Assembly (NCBI GenBank): GCA_018266555.1
Contig: JAFEAF010000001.1
Span: 248,001-312,000, forward strand
Reading direction: 5' to 3'
DNA from: Bacteroidota bacterium
GTDB taxonomy: Bacteria; Bacteroidota; Bacteroidia; Chitinophagales; Chitinophagaceae
Length of the DNA: 64,000 bases
Positions 37,932 to 47,748 of the stretch are shown here, piece by piece; within the stretch, counting starts at the first letter, position 1, and each line of letters begins with the position of its first letter. Position numbers and translations under genes: made by a program. The notes beneath the pieces are model-generated. The model searched no databases and had not been told where the DNA came from. It saw nothing but the letters and a program-made list of their open reading frames with translations.

Positions 37932-38654
37932 TTAATACTGTATTTTTACATCCGGTGTATCCTTGGTATCTGGCCCGTAATAAGAAATATAAAGGCTTCC
38001 ATAGCTATACATTCCTGCGCCATCCGGCCATCTGCTTTCAATAAAATAATCGTATATGTCAGTGATTGTGTTTATGGACCAATGTAAAACTTCTATCCAG
38101 TTATTTGTACTATCCCGTTTTACAAAAACTTTTATCGGTTTGTTTCTGGGAATAGAATTGTAAACATTTTTAATTTCCAATGAACTATACCAGGGATATA
38201 CCCACTTGATATTTGTAAACGTCACCTCGTTTGTGCCAACCGGCCCCTGAATAAAATGCGAATTGTCCCAAACCACAACTATTACGGAATCCTTTCCGGT
38301 CAGGCCAAAGCCATTAGTAATGGAAAGTTCAAATTGATAGACACCGAGTTTTAGTCCGCTTATCCTGGTGGATAAACTATCTTTCGTTTCAATAATACAA
38401 GAATCAGGGCCGCTTATCTTTCTCCATTCTTTTTTTCTTATATCATTTGTTGGATCAGTGTAGGAGCCACTGATCGTAGTTGAATTTATTGGCAATTCAA
38501 GGGACATATCCGGCCCGGCAAATACTAAAGGGGGATTTTGAGGCAGTGAGGGTGTTGGCGGATGGTCAGTTGCTATATTAATTTTTTGTTTAGTACAGGA
38601 AAAAATAGCCAGAAATGTTATGCTGGCGATCAGGGTTTGTTTAATAAGTTTCAT
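37932..38654 (-). CDS. PKD-like domain lipoprotein (small, copy B)
   Basis: 240 residues. Signal peptide with lipobox IFSC (Cys near 20), a proline-rich link, a PKD/Ig-like domain (about 42-128: VFAGPDMSLELP, WRKISGPDSC, GVYQFELSI) and a C-terminal domain of about 95 residues ending KDTPDVKIQY. Paralogue of the gene at 35216-35890. The three PKD lipoprotein genes run in one direction with an AraC regulator upstream. Confidence 0.8.
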   Translation of the reverse strand: MKLIKQTLIASITFLAIFSCTKQKINIATDHPPTPSLPQNPPLVFAGPDMSLELPINSTTISGSYTDPTNDIRKKEWRKISGPDSCIIETKDSLSTRISGLKLGVYQFELSITNGFGLTGKDSVIVVVWDNSHFIQGPVGTNEVTFTNIKWVYPWYSSLEIKNVYNSIPRNKPIKVFVKRDSTNNWIEVLHWSINTITDIYDYFIESRWPDGAGMYSYGSLYISYYGPDTKDTPDVKIQY

Positions 38655-38779
38655 GGTTTATGGTTTTTGAGTGTATCCGACACCATAAAAATACAATGGC
38701 ACAACTCCTGTGTAGTGGTATAAAAACGACAACTTAGAAATGAAAGCTGGGAAAAATTGTGAAAAGAAGAATGGACTGT

Positions 38780-39607
38780 TTATTTATTGAGGCCAAGCAT
38801 TCTGCCAGGTGCTTTACTTTCTTCTAAAAAGAAATTATTGGGTGTATTATTGGCGAATTGTTTATACTCTTTGGCAAGATGCTGATAATCTGTGTAGCCG
38901 CAAGCCATTGCAATTTGAAACCAACTAAGCCCGGGATTTTTTAAATGCATCCAGTAGGTTTGATTAAAACGAGCAATCCTAAGGAATGTTTTTGGACTAA
39001 TACCGATTTTTTCATGAAACTTCCGTATCAATTGCTTTGTTGAAAGATAAGAATTGCTGGCCAGCCATTTTATAGATGTATCCGGATCTTTAACCACTTC
39101 TGTGAGAATGTGATCAATGATGGAATATTCATTACCGGATTGTTGCATCAATTCTATAAAAAACGTTTCAATTATGGCCATCATTTCAGAATATGATTCA
39201 GCACTGCTGAGCCGTTCATTCACTAATTTCAATGTAGAGGGAAAAACGGTTTCCGCATCCAGGTCCTTATCTGCGAACTCAATAAAGGGTATTTTGATAA
39301 GCCGATGTAAGCCGCCGGGTTTGAAATCTACTATGATCATTAATATCTCCGGATAACTAATATAACGATCAACCCTGCCGGTAAACTGTCCTGAAATTAC
39401 TGATCTTGGTTTGATTAATTCCAGCCCATTGACCAAATATTTTGTTTTTTCATAGCCTCTTATATAGAAGGTCAAACTTTGTTCCGGCCTGGGTGGGAAC
39501 GGTTTTAAACAAGGGGTTAATCCATTTGAAAATATAAAATGGCGTAACCGGTATTTTTGGATGTATTCTCGTAAAGGTTCTGAAGGTAATATATCTCTTA
39601 AAATCAT
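38780..39607 (-). CDS. AraC-family transcriptional regulator
   Basis: 275 residues. The C-terminal 100 hold two helix-turn-helix units of the AraC type (SIKWLASNSYLSTKQLIRKFHEKIGISPKTFLRIARF, then GYTDYQHLAKEYKQF). The N-terminal 160 residues form an effector-like domain (SLTFYIRGYEKTKYLVNG, VDFKPGGLHRL). It lies 125 bases upstream of the lipoprotein genes on the same strand, so it may control them or itself; inference only. Confidence 0.85.
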   Translation of the reverse strand: MILRDILPSEPLREYIQKYRLRHFIFSNGLTPCLKPFPPRPEQSLTFYIRGYEKTKYLVNGLELIKPRSVISGQFTGRVDRYISYPEILMIIVDFKPGGLHRLIKIPFIEFADKDLDAETVFPSTLKLVNERLSSAESYSEMMAIIETFFIELMQQSGNEYSIIDHILTEVVKDPDTSIKWLASNSYLSTKQLIRKFHEKIGISPKTFLRIARFNQTYWMHLKNPGLSWFQIAMACGYTDYQHLAKEYKQFANNTPNNFFLEESKAPGRMLGLNK

Positions 39608-39999
39608 TTCTAAATAGTTTAGGACGATTCTAAATCTCTATATTCAGAAAATAATATTGTAATTGGAAAAATTTAGAAAACCATTTTCAGAATTACGAGC
39701 AGATCCATTTATCTTTTCAAACAATCAGGAGTTCGTATTGCATCTAAGTTGAAGCGTCCAATTACACACTAAATATAGTTTATTTTTATTTAATATGTGG
39801 TAAACCTGGGGAATAAAATCTGCATTATATATAGCCAGCCAGAAGCAAATGGTAATTCTGAAGAAGTTTTATTTCTGGTTTAATTTATTAGCAAATTCTC
39901 CAGCCATTGATAATTAATATAGACTTCCCATTTCGGAGAGCAAGAAAAATATATTGGCTTTGAATAAATGAATTATTAAAAGTTGTTGAGTATTCCTTG
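39608..39999. other. Intergenic stretch between AraC and ClC genes
   Basis: 392 AT-rich bases. I see no gene, RNA fold or convincing promoter element. Confidence 0.5.
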
Positions 40000-41931
40000 C
40001 TATGCTTCTTTATCATCTTTTTCATTATCTGTTTTTTCGGATTCATCCGATGAAGAAAAAAAGCGGGTAAATCCGCTGAGGTTCCCCAGTTTTGAGATAG
40101 ATGAAATTTTTAAAATTCGCTCCCGCTTGCGTTCTTCCTGTAAAATGCGGTCTCTTGCCGCAAGCAATTCAAATTGTGTGATCAGGCCGCAAAGTTTTCC
40201 GTTTTCCTCAGAATCAATCACAGGCAGCACACCGACATTATTGGCCGACATTCTATCAGCAATAATGCGAAGCGATTCCCATGGTAGCGCTGTCACAACA
40301 TCTTTTTTCATAAAATCATTTACAGATCCCTTCAAGTCTTCCTGTAATGACCGCTCCAGAATATCCTGCCAGGAAATGGCCCCGATAATATTTCCTTGTT
40401 GTGTTACTACCGGTAACAATCGTTGATGACGCATGTGACGGTTTACCTGTATCATTTCCTTTACATCTTTCATATTGGTGCCGGTGCTAACGGTAAGCAC
40501 ATCAGTTGACATGACATCTTCAGCAAAAAGCACTTCAAGCGGCTCTACGGCATATTCTCTTAATACATGAAATCCACGGCGGGCTACTTTTTCTGTAAGA
40601 ATAGAACGTTTCAATGTCAATACACTTATTAAATGCGCTAAGGTGGTTGTTATTAAAAGAGGCAATAATAAATCTACGCTATGTGTAAGTTCGATAGCAA
40701 AAATGATTGAAGTAATGGGTGAACGCATCACGCCTGCCAGAGCACCGGCCATTCCAAGTAAAGCCCATTCACCCGGAATTTTGCCAGGGAAGATTAATCC
40801 CATTAATCCACCCACTGCGGAGCCCATCATTAAAATAGGTGCAAGAATACCTCCGCTTGTTCCCGATCCCAATGCAATTGCCCATATAATTAATTTTACA
40901 ACTAATATACTTACCAGAGTAGTAACAGCAAGATTGCCCGCAAGTTCATCTGCAATCGTATCATATCCTACACCCAATGCATGTGGCTCAATCACCCCGC
41001 CGATTCCCACTATTAATCCACCCAGCACCGGCCACCACATCCAATGCACTGGTAATTTTCTGAAAGCATCTTCAGCACCATACACTGCTTTTGTTAACAG
41101 CCATGCCATTCCCCCACAAATAATTCCAAGTATGACTGCATCTAAGAGTCCGGTATTACCTAGCACCACAATTTTTTGCACCGGGAAAAGTGGCTCGGCC
41201 CGCATCCATCTCTCATGTACAAAAAAATGCCGGATTGCATCTGCGATAATACTTGCAATAGCGATTGGAATAAACGAACGAGGCTTCCATTCAAATAATA
41301 ACAATTCCACACCAAGAACTACCGCAGCCACCGGTGTACCAAAAACCGCACTCATACCAGCAGCAGCGCCTGCTACAAGTAAACTTCTTCTTTCAATAGC
41401 TGTAAGATTTAGAAATTGTGCTATTACAGAACCTACGGCGCCGCCTGTTAAAATAATCGGGCCTTCAGCGCCGAATGGCCCACCAGTACCAATACTAACA
41501 GCGCTTGATATTGGTTTTAACACTGTAAGTTTTGGCTCAACTTTACTTCCGCCAACCAAAATAGTTTCCATCGCTTCCGGAATACCATGTCCACGGATAC
41601 GCTCAGATCCATAGCGGGCCATAATACCAACAATTAACCCGCCAATCATGGGAATTAAAATTGCCAACCACCCCAATGTATTATCCCTGGGAGAAGTAAG
41701 AGTGAGATCAAAACGCTGATAATATAAAAAATTTGATATCAGGGCAATGAGGTCAAGGAGAATTAAAGCCACAATCGCTCCTACAATACCAATGATAACA
41801 GAGTGAGGAATCAGCTTCAGGACAGATGCCGGCATGGTAAAATCGCTCAGCTTCCGGGCTGTACCATTCGAGAGTGTTTGCTTTTTTTTATCCTGATCGT
41901 CTTTTTTATTGCTGCTGTTCTTATTATTCAT
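40000..41931 (-). CDS. ClC-family chloride channel/transporter with CBS domains
   Basis: 643-residue membrane protein. About 10-12 helices (40-440) carry the ion-path motifs GSERIRGHGIPEAME, GTGGPFGAEGPIILTGG (gating Glu retained) and GSGTSGGILAPILMMG. Two CBS domains follow (about 470-590: MSTDVLTVS, HQRLLPVVTQQGNIIGAIS, NNVGVLPVIDSEENGKLCGLIT). The last 45 residues are charged. Without structural work, channel versus Cl-/H+ exchange is open; the GAEGP Glu fits either. Single gene. Confidence 0.9.
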   Translation of the reverse strand: MNNKNSSNKKDDQDKKKQTLSNGTARKLSDFTMPASVLKLIPHSVIIGIVGAIVALILLDLIALISNFLYYQRFDLTLTSPRDNTLGWLAILIPMIGGLIVGIMARYGSERIRGHGIPEAMETILVGGSKVEPKLTVLKPISSAVSIGTGGPFGAEGPIILTGGAVGSVIAQFLNLTAIERRSLLVAGAAAGMSAVFGTPVAAVVLGVELLLFEWKPRSFIPIAIASIIADAIRHFFVHERWMRAEPLFPVQKIVVLGNTGLLDAVILGIICGGMAWLLTKAVYGAEDAFRKLPVHWMWWPVLGGLIVGIGGVIEPHALGVGYDTIADELAGNLAVTTLVSILVVKLIIWAIALGSGTSGGILAPILMMGSAVGGLMGLIFPGKIPGEWALLGMAGALAGVMRSPITSIIFAIELTHSVDLLLPLLITTTLAHLISVLTLKRSILTEKVARRGFHVLREYAVEPLEVLFAEDVMSTDVLTVSTGTNMKDVKEMIQVNRHMRHQRLLPVVTQQGNIIGAISWQDILERSLQEDLKGSVNDFMKKDVVTALPWESLRIIADRMSANNVGVLPVIDSEENGKLCGLITQFELLAARDRILQEERKRERILKISSISKLGNLSGFTRFFSSSDESEKTDNEKDDKEA

Positions 41932-42166
41932 TTCAATTATAAGCCGGGTCTATAGAATACGATTTAGCGTAGTTTATATGTTTTAATATTTATTATTTGT
42001 TATCTGTAATGCTTGCATATATATCTCAAGTTACTGATTTTTTTTCAGCAGCATTTAAGCGGTACTTAAAAACATCATTTTATAATACAGCTTCACTTCA
42101 TGTAAAGACAAGAAAGAGGTTATGATTAAAAACGTATTAAATAAGGGGGCCGGGATTGCGCAACAA

Positions 42167-42451
42167 TTATAAATCTTTTGATTCTATTACGTTTAATATT
42201 CTTGTTTGTCCGCCGAAAATCAATTTGCCCTCAATCATTCCAAACATTTTGTGCAAGGCAGCCTGTACTGATTGTGCCTGCTGAAGATTGTCAAAATCAA
42301 GGTCAATGATTACAAAAAGATCGTCATCCGCAGGGCGATAAATACGATAATTTTTTACGCCTGATTCTTTACGATGAAGAGGATCGCTGTCAAATGCTTT
42401 TTTCCAACTTTCATAGTTTGCAATTTTATGTTCAATCCGCAGGGTTATCAT
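42167..42451 (-). CDS. Small conserved protein, dimeric alpha/beta barrel-like
   Basis: 94 residues from the ATG at 42451 (MITLRIEHKIANYESWKKAFDSD). The pattern (strand, helix with W-K-x-F, HRKESGVKNYRIYRPADDD, VIIDLDF) resembles the antibiotic-biosynthesis monooxygenase/EthD-type fold, but no catalytic residues are diagnostic. It starts 7 bases after the DUF1801 gene and is likely co-transcribed. An upstream in-frame start would overlap that gene. Confidence 0.65.
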   Translation of the reverse strand: MITLRIEHKIANYESWKKAFDSDPLHRKESGVKNYRIYRPADDDLFVIIDLDFDNLQQAQSVQAALHKMFGMIEGKLIFGGQTRILNVIESKDL

Positions 42452-42458
42452 AAGAATT

Positions 42459-42836
42459 TTATTTTGCGGTTTTTGCTTTTCGTACGTCTTCGGCAACCCG
42501 AAACTTCACAATCTTTTTTATTAAAGCAAGCGGTAGTGGTTTGTCAATGGGTAATTGGATAGCGCCTTTCGAAGTTTTGTAATGGGCAAGTTCTTTTTTA
42601 AAATACCTGATGGGTCCTGGCGTTGGATAAAGTCCAATATGTGATTTGCAAACAGCATAATATACCAATACTTTATTTAGGCGGAAAGCGGGCATACCAT
42701 AGCTGATGACTTCAGTAACTTTCGGTGCAGCTTGTTTTATCGTTTTTCTTAATTGGTGAAGATATTTTTTAATAGTGTTGGGTTGACAGGCATGATAGTC
42801 GTCAATATCCCTGAATTTTAAATTACTTTTATTCAT
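42459..42836 (-). CDS. DUF1801-family protein
   Basis: 125 residues. IDDYHACQPNTIKKYLHQLRKTIKQAAP, VISYGMPAF and KGAIQLPIDKPLP match the DUF1801 (YdhG/iron chaperone-like) family, helical with a small beta-sheet. Biochemical role uncertain. Paired with the small gene downstream. Confidence 0.82.
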   Translation of the reverse strand: MNKSNLKFRDIDDYHACQPNTIKKYLHQLRKTIKQAAPKVTEVISYGMPAFRLNKVLVYYAVCKSHIGLYPTPGPIRYFKKELAHYKTSKGAIQLPIDKPLPLALIKKIVKFRVAEDVRKAKTAK

Positions 42837-43209
42837 ATTGCAACTGTATTTATTTTTATTGATGATTGTTTGTGCAAATTAATTATTTTTTTCCCGGGAA
42901 TAGCCCAGTCCAACTCTCCAAAAAAAAATAAGTAATAGTTCGTAAAACAGATTTGATTCAAAATCATGTTGTCGGCTTTTCACATCTTTTAAAATATTAA
43001 CATTCCGATAAGGGCAGGGTTATTTTTTCTACCAATGCTTCCTGCTATTCTTATTGTTTTGGCTCTATGCCGGCTTTCCATAACTATTAGATACGTGAGT
43101 AGGACTTTCCCGGGAATAGTTTTTCCGGAAAATACAAAATCAATGTTCCACTTGAGATGAAATAAAGTAATTTTGCAACCATTTAATATTTTCAAATATC
43201 CGGTAAATA
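42837..43209. other. Intergenic region with two TTTCCCGGGAATAG copies
   Basis: 373 bases between divergent genes. The 14-base word TTTCCCGGGAATAG occurs at 42890-42903 and again at 43106-43119; its centre TTCCCGGGAA is a palindrome. A -7 element for the gene at 43210 lies at 43168-43175 (TAATTTTG). No small gene is convincing. Confidence 0.5.
43168..43175 (+). promoter_or_regulatory. -7 element of the secreted protein gene at 43210
   Basis: TAATTTTG fits TAnnTTTG, 34 bases before the ATG. Confidence 0.45.
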
Positions 43210-44490
43210 ATGAGAAAGCTGTTTGTTTTGATTAGTTTGATGACAGGAATTATTACAGTGACCTGGTCTCAGGATACATTATCTGTTAAACGCATTGATA
43301 CGACACACAATGCAAACTTACCTGTTCACCCGGCTGATTCTGTTTTACGCATTATCAACCTGAATCCCTTTTTTAACCAGCACGTTGACTCATTATTGAG
43401 CTACCAGTTTATGATCAACCGGGATCCTTCGAAATATTATTGGTACCTCAAAAACTCCCCCGCAGGTTTGAAGATCAATAAAGACAATGGCCTTTTAACT
43501 TTCAAAGCAGAAAAATCATATTTCCTGTCCGGAAAACTTAAGTATGATGTTAATTACAAAGTGAATATTGGTGTACAAAGCCTTACCGATCCAAAAGATA
43601 TGGTGGACACTTCCTTTACACTTGTTTTTTATAATACCGAGATCATTCCTTCAAAAGTTAAGCCTACAGTGGGAAGCACCCTTACTATTGACGAAGGTGA
43701 TACCGTTTCCTTCAAAATCCAATGCGAAACAGGAAGTTTTCCCATAGAAGATATATTATTTTCCAGCAGTATTCCAATCAAAAATTTTTCACTTGTTAAA
43801 AAATGCGACGATGAATTTCGCTGGTCGCCCGATTATGATTTTGTAAAAGATTCGGATCCCGGAAAACAAAAGACCGTTACTCTTTCATTTATCGGTTCCA
43901 ATAAGTTTCGTGAAAAAGATACAGCCCTTGTAACTATTATTGTTAATGATGCACTCAATTACCCTATGGCACTAGAAGATTATAAACTATTGACCAAAAA
44001 TATCAGCACCTATATATTACAATTGAAGTACACTTTCCTGCAACTGGATAAAAAACTTAAGAAGAATAAGAAAACACGCACTACTTTTGATATGACCGGT
44101 GCTTCTACTGCACTTACTGGTACTATTCTGAGCACTTCCTCCAATCAAGGCGCACAAAACACCGGCAAGATATTACCCAGCGTTGGTATTTCACTGGTAC
44201 CAATAAAAGAAGCAATAGCTCCGGCAAAAATTGTAGATCAGAACCAGGCAGCACTTGTACGAACATCCATTAAACGGCTCGAATATATGCTCACTGATAA
44301 TGCTTTGGTTGGCGACCGGGATCCGGATATTGTAAAGAAAACAAATAAACTACGAGATGAATTAAAACAAATTCAGGTTCAACTGATAGATATTCCAATT
44401 GACTTTACCAACAACATGACTGAAGAAGAGCTCAACAGGTATTTTAATAGCCCTAAAGTAAATAAGAAATACCGGTTGAAAGGCAAATAA
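43210..44490 (+). CDS. Exported protein of unknown function
   Basis: 426 residues. Signal peptide to about TVTWSQ (residue 20), then two Ig/cadherin-like beta domains (about 45-150 with WYLKNSPAGLKINKDNGLLTFKAEKS, and 150-255 with LTIDEGDTVSFKIQC). A helical, Lys-rich region follows (about 260-300), then a C-terminal helical part (PDIVKKTNKLRDELKQIQVQL). The first domain's phrase resembles putative-Ig 'dystroglycan-type' modules. No family named. Stands alone. Confidence 0.75.
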   Translation: MRKLFVLISLMTGIITVTWSQDTLSVKRIDTTHNANLPVHPADSVLRIINLNPFFNQHVDSLLSYQFMINRDPSKYYWYLKNSPAGLKINKDNGLLTFKAEKSYFLSGKLKYDVNYKVNIGVQSLTDPKDMVDTSFTLVFYNTEIIPSKVKPTVGSTLTIDEGDTVSFKIQCETGSFPIEDILFSSSIPIKNFSLVKKCDDEFRWSPDYDFVKDSDPGKQKTVTLSFIGSNKFREKDTALVTIIVNDALNYPMALEDYKLLTKNISTYILQLKYTFLQLDKKLKKNKKTRTTFDMTGASTALTGTILSTSSNQGAQNTGKILPSVGISLVPIKEAIAPAKIVDQNQAALVRTSIKRLEYMLTDNALVGDRDPDIVKKTNKLRDELKQIQVQLIDIPIDFTNNMTEEELNRYFNSPKVNKKYRLKGK

Positions 44491-44869
44491 GTATTCTAAG
44501 ATTTCAACTGATTTTTGTATTTATTTTTTTGGATAAACTGATGTAATATTCTTTTATTCAGAAATGAAAAAATAAAATTTTGAAACCCAAATGAAGTCTT
44601 ATTGCCAACAGATTCATTTTTAAATGTCTTGTCTAAAATTTAAATTCCATGCCAACAATTCCACAAAAAGCAAACTGGTAAAACCTGTTGGGGTTTTGAA
44701 TGTTCAATGATGAAATTACAAACCATACATAAATAGTACATAGTATTACCAGGGTAGTAGTTGAAAATTTTGCGCATGGGGTTAACCAAAATATTTTACA
44801 AAAACAAATGCTCTATGAGTGGCGTTAATAAAACCAATCGCTAACATAGGTAGCCGGAGTGGTAAATGT
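44491..44869. other. Intergenic stretch, no feature seen
   Basis: 379 AT-rich bases between convergent genes; no credible gene, terminator or RNA fold recognised. Confidence 0.5.
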
Positions 44870-45271
44870 TTAATACGCATACTTTGAAAGTTTGCTGCTT
44901 AGAAAAAGAATAATCAATGCCCCAATTACTGTAACCGGCTGCATCCATGAAACGTATCCAATTATGGCTATTTGAACTGTGAGCCAAAGAAGTGTAATCA
45001 TACCACAAATACAAGAGGCTTTAGTTGCTATTCGGTGTCGCATAAAAACAACAATACAAGCAAAAAGAGATGAACCGCCAACACAAACCAAAAGTATAAG
45101 GCTTGGAATAAAATAGCTACTAAAAGGACTTCCCTCCAACCATTCCAGTGGAACGTTTTCTGCCCCTGCAATACCGTAATATCCGCCTGCAAATGCATTC
45201 AAAGAAAGTAATGCCAGCAGAAAACCTAAAGTATAGCGGATGACTTTTTCTTGTGCTTTTAAGTTACTCAT
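44870..45271 (-). CDS. Four-helix membrane protein, hypothetical
   Basis: 133 residues with four membrane helices (about 10-30, 48-72, 84-104, 108-128) and two cysteines in KASCICGMITLLW. No family recognised. It overlaps the preceding membrane-protein gene by 4 bases (ATGA), so both are likely translated together. Confidence 0.65.
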   Translation of the reverse strand: MSNLKAQEKVIRYTLGFLLALLSLNAFAGGYYGIAGAENVPLEWLEGSPFSSYFIPSLILLVCVGGSSLFACIVVFMRHRIATKASCICGMITLLWLTVQIAIIGYVSWMQPVTVIGALIILFLSSKLSKYAY

Positions 45272-45906
45272 TCTGGTCTCTGGTTTTTAATGTTCTTTTT
45301 AAACATGATTGCAAGCATTAGCATTGCTAAAGGTGCAGTAATTCCCCAGGGGAAACCAAGAAACAAAAGGGTTACAGAGAAAGACGGATAAAAGTAAACG
45401 ATAGTTATCAAAGGTGTAACAAGAACATTTGCTAAAAATGAAATCCTAACCCATTTTTGAAACCCCCTTTTTTCAAAGGTTGGGGTGGCAGCAAGCATAG
45501 CTAAGGCCATAAAAATGTATCCCAATGCGTCAAAATCCCAAAATAAAGAGTGAGGAGTTTGCTCAAGAATACGGACCTCATCTCCTGCACCTTTTAGTTT
45601 CATCGGTATTACTGTTGCTAACTGAACCGTATAATTCGCAGTTACGAACACGGCATAGATAATCGAAAAAATCAGAGCCGCATGGCTCCAAAATTTTTTT
45701 TCAATAGGTGTTATATAATGTAATGCAAGGAATTCAAATAAAAAAGGAATGACAATGCAAAACGAAGATCCATAAATTAAGATTTCATCTAAGGGGAATG
45801 AGAGAAAGTTCATCACCTGTAGCGACTGGACTATAACGAATGCTATTGTTGCAAAAAAAGCAACAAGCCCTGACCAGAAGCCTGTTTTGTAAACTGCTTT
45901 ATTCAT
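45268..45906 (-). CDS. Polytopic membrane protein, hypothetical
   Basis: 212 residues from the ATG at 45906 (MNKAVYKTGFWSGLVAFF); the frame extends upstream only to a TTG. Six to seven helices, ending in a basic tail (KKNIKNQRPE). Function unknown; translationally coupled to the four-helix protein. Confidence 0.65.
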   Translation of the reverse strand: MNKAVYKTGFWSGLVAFFATIAFVIVQSLQVMNFLSFPLDEILIYGSSFCIVIPFLFEFLALHYITPIEKKFWSHAALIFSIIYAVFVTANYTVQLATVIPMKLKGAGDEVRILEQTPHSLFWDFDALGYIFMALAMLAATPTFEKRGFQKWVRISFLANVLVTPLITIVYFYPSFSVTLLFLGFPWGITAPLAMLMLAIMFKKNIKNQRPE

Positions 45907-46126
45907 CGGGTAATTTTTGTAAAGGTTTGATGTATTCAAGCTAATGCAGTGAATTGTAATAACAAATGATATTAGTCAGGTCGCATAGTGCTGCATTTAT
46001 TTTATTTTGTTTGAAATAGCGTAAGGATTTAAAATATTTTTCCCCAAAGCGGCATTACCGGAAAGTGGTATTGTTTATTTCTTCCCAAATCCCGTAAATT
46101 GCCGGTTCAACAATATTTACGCACTT

Positions 46127-46134
46127 TAAATTTG
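46127..46134 (+). promoter_or_regulatory. -7 element of ssb
   Basis: TAAATTTG fits TAnnTTTG and ends 6 bases before the ATG at 46141, which suggests an almost leaderless message and supports that start. Confidence 0.5.
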
Positions 46135-46140
46135 AGCACT

Positions 46141-46572
46141 ATGATCAAAATGCAAATTATCGGAAACCTCGGCAAAGATTGTGTGGTTAACACAGTCAAC
46201 GGAAAAAATGTGATCAATTTCACCGTTGCACATACCGAGAAGTACAAAGACAGCCAGGGCAATAACCAGGAAAAAACTACCTGGGTAGATTGTGCCTGGT
46301 GGACAGACCGCACTGCCATTGCGCAGTATCTGCTGAAAGGGAAACAGGTTTATGTAGAAGGACAGCCCGAAGCAAGATCTTTTCAAAGAAATGACGGTAC
46401 ACCCGGTGCTTCTCTTTCACTTCGTGTCAGGGAAGTACAACTGTTAGGAGGCCGTAGTGATGGCGGCAACACTTATTCAAATACTGCTGCGATTACCGCA
46501 TCAACTGCAGCCAATGCATCTATTCCTTCGGCCAGTGAAATCACTGAACCGATAGACGATCTCCCGTTTTAA
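46141..46572 (+). CDS. ssb: Single-stranded DNA-binding protein
   Basis: 143 residues: an OB-fold (about 1-105) with IIGNLGKDCVVNTVNGKNVINFTVAHTEKYKDSQG-type strands, KTTWVDCAWW and VYVEGQPEARSF, then a short flexible linker and the acidic tail EPIDDLPF that recruits repair and replication partners. The ATG at 46141 was chosen over an upstream in-frame codon at 46099 because the promoter element lies between. A terminator follows. Confidence 0.94.
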   Translation: MIKMQIIGNLGKDCVVNTVNGKNVINFTVAHTEKYKDSQGNNQEKTTWVDCAWWTDRTAIAQYLLKGKQVYVEGQPEARSFQRNDGTPGASLSLRVREVQLLGGRSDGGNTYSNTAAITASTAANASIPSASEITEPIDDLPF

Positions 46573-46596
46573 GACTTACCCCATTATGAAAAATAT

Positions 46597-46626
46597 AACC
46601 CCGGCTTTTCGCTGGGGTTTTTTTAT
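46597..46626 (+). terminator. ssb terminator
   Basis: AACCCCGGC (46597-46605) pairs with GCTGGGGTT (46611-46619), loop TTTTC, then a run of T. Confidence 0.8.
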
Positions 46627-46665
46627 GAAATCTGCCGAATAAATAAATTGATGTTTCTTTGCTTC

Positions 46666-47748
46666 ATGCCTGATCAATTTTTTACTTACAAACAATTAAT
46701 TGAATTTACTGAAACTGTTTTCAAAAGAATCGGATGCTCATCCGAAGATGCAACTACTGCGGCTCATGCATTGATATCTGCTGATCTACGTGGTATTGAT
46801 TCGCATGGTGTGGCCCGGCTCAGCGGGTATGTTCGTTTATGGGAAGCGAAGCGGGTAAATGCAACTCCTCAGATAAAAGTGATTCACGAATCTGCTTCTA
46901 CTGCTGTTGTGGATGGCGATGGTGGATTAGGATTAGTTGTAGCCCCTCATGCAATGCATATTGCCATAGAAAAAGCAAAACAGGCAGGTACCGGTTGGGT
47001 GAGTGTACAGAACAGTAATCATTTTGGAATTGCAGGGTATCATGCCATGATCGCTTTGCAATATGAAATGATTGGAATGGCTATGACGAATGCAAGCCCA
47101 TTGGTTGCTCCGACATTTTCTTTGGATCGAATGTTGGGAACCAATCCCATTTGTGTGGCGGTACCTGCAGGAGAAGAACCACCTTTTGTTGCTGATCTGG
47201 CAACTACTACAGCTGCAAATGGAAAATTAGAAATACTTCAACGAAAAAAACAAAAAGCTCCGATAGGTTGGATACAGGATAAAAATGGTGAACCATCTAC
47301 TGATCCGCATGAATTGAAAAACGGAGGTGCCTTATTACCTCTTGGCAGCGATAAAGAACACGGAAGCCATAAAGGATATGCGTTAGGCGCTGTGGTAGAT
47401 ATTTTTTCTGCATTGTTAAGTGGTGCAAATTATGCACCATGGGTGCCCCCGTTTCCTGCTTATGTTCCCATGCCTTCAGAACAACCGGGAAAAGGCGTCG
47501 GTCATTTTTTGGGCGCTATGCGAATTGATGCGTTTCGCTCTGCAAATGATTTTAAAAAACATATAGATCATTGGATTCGTGGATTCAGAAATGCAAAACC
47601 TGTAGTAAGTGAAAATAGGGTACTCATTCCGGGAGATATTGAACGGGAGATGCAGGTGCAAAGGCTGAAGGATGGTATTCCCGTCATTGAACCTGTAGTA
47701 AATGATCTGGAGCAATTGGCAAAAAAACTCAAAGTGGTATTTCCCTGA
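46666..47748 (+). CDS. Malate/L-lactate dehydrogenase-family oxidoreductase
   Basis: 360 residues of the NAD(P)-dependent Ldh_2 family, distinct from classical malate dehydrogenase. Motifs: DLRGIDSHGVARL near residue 45, VQNSNHFGIAGYHA with the catalytic His near 120, GTNPICVAVP, and EHGSHKGYALGAVVDIFSALLSG. Members use malate, L-lactate, ureidoglycolate, 2,3-diketogulonate or similar 2-hydroxyacids; substrate not resolved. The ATG at 46666 (MPDQFFTYKQ) is the most natural start; an ATG at 46651 and a TTG at 46648 are also in frame. Confidence 0.88.
   Translation: MPDQFFTYKQLIEFTETVFKRIGCSSEDATTAAHALISADLRGIDSHGVARLSGYVRLWEAKRVNATPQIKVIHESASTAVVDGDGGLGLVVAPHAMHIAIEKAKQAGTGWVSVQNSNHFGIAGYHAMIALQYEMIGMAMTNASPLVAPTFSLDRMLGTNPICVAVPAGEEPPFVADLATTTAANGKLEILQRKKQKAPIGWIQDKNGEPSTDPHELKNGGALLPLGSDKEHGSHKGYALGAVVDIFSALLSGANYAPWVPPFPAYVPMPSEQPGKGVGHFLGAMRIDAFRSANDFKKHIDHWIRGFRNAKPVVSENRVLIPGDIEREMQVQRLKDGIPVIEPVVNDLEQLAKKLKVVFP

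Noticed and set aside
37675-38087. Short plus-strand open frames opposite the lipoprotein genes
   Set aside because: Overlap palindromes and a well-supported minus-strand gene; no protein features.
40643-41614. Long open frame antisense to the ClC gene
   Set aside because: Its composition is the mirror of the ClC reading frame; ClC motifs are unmistakable on the other strand.
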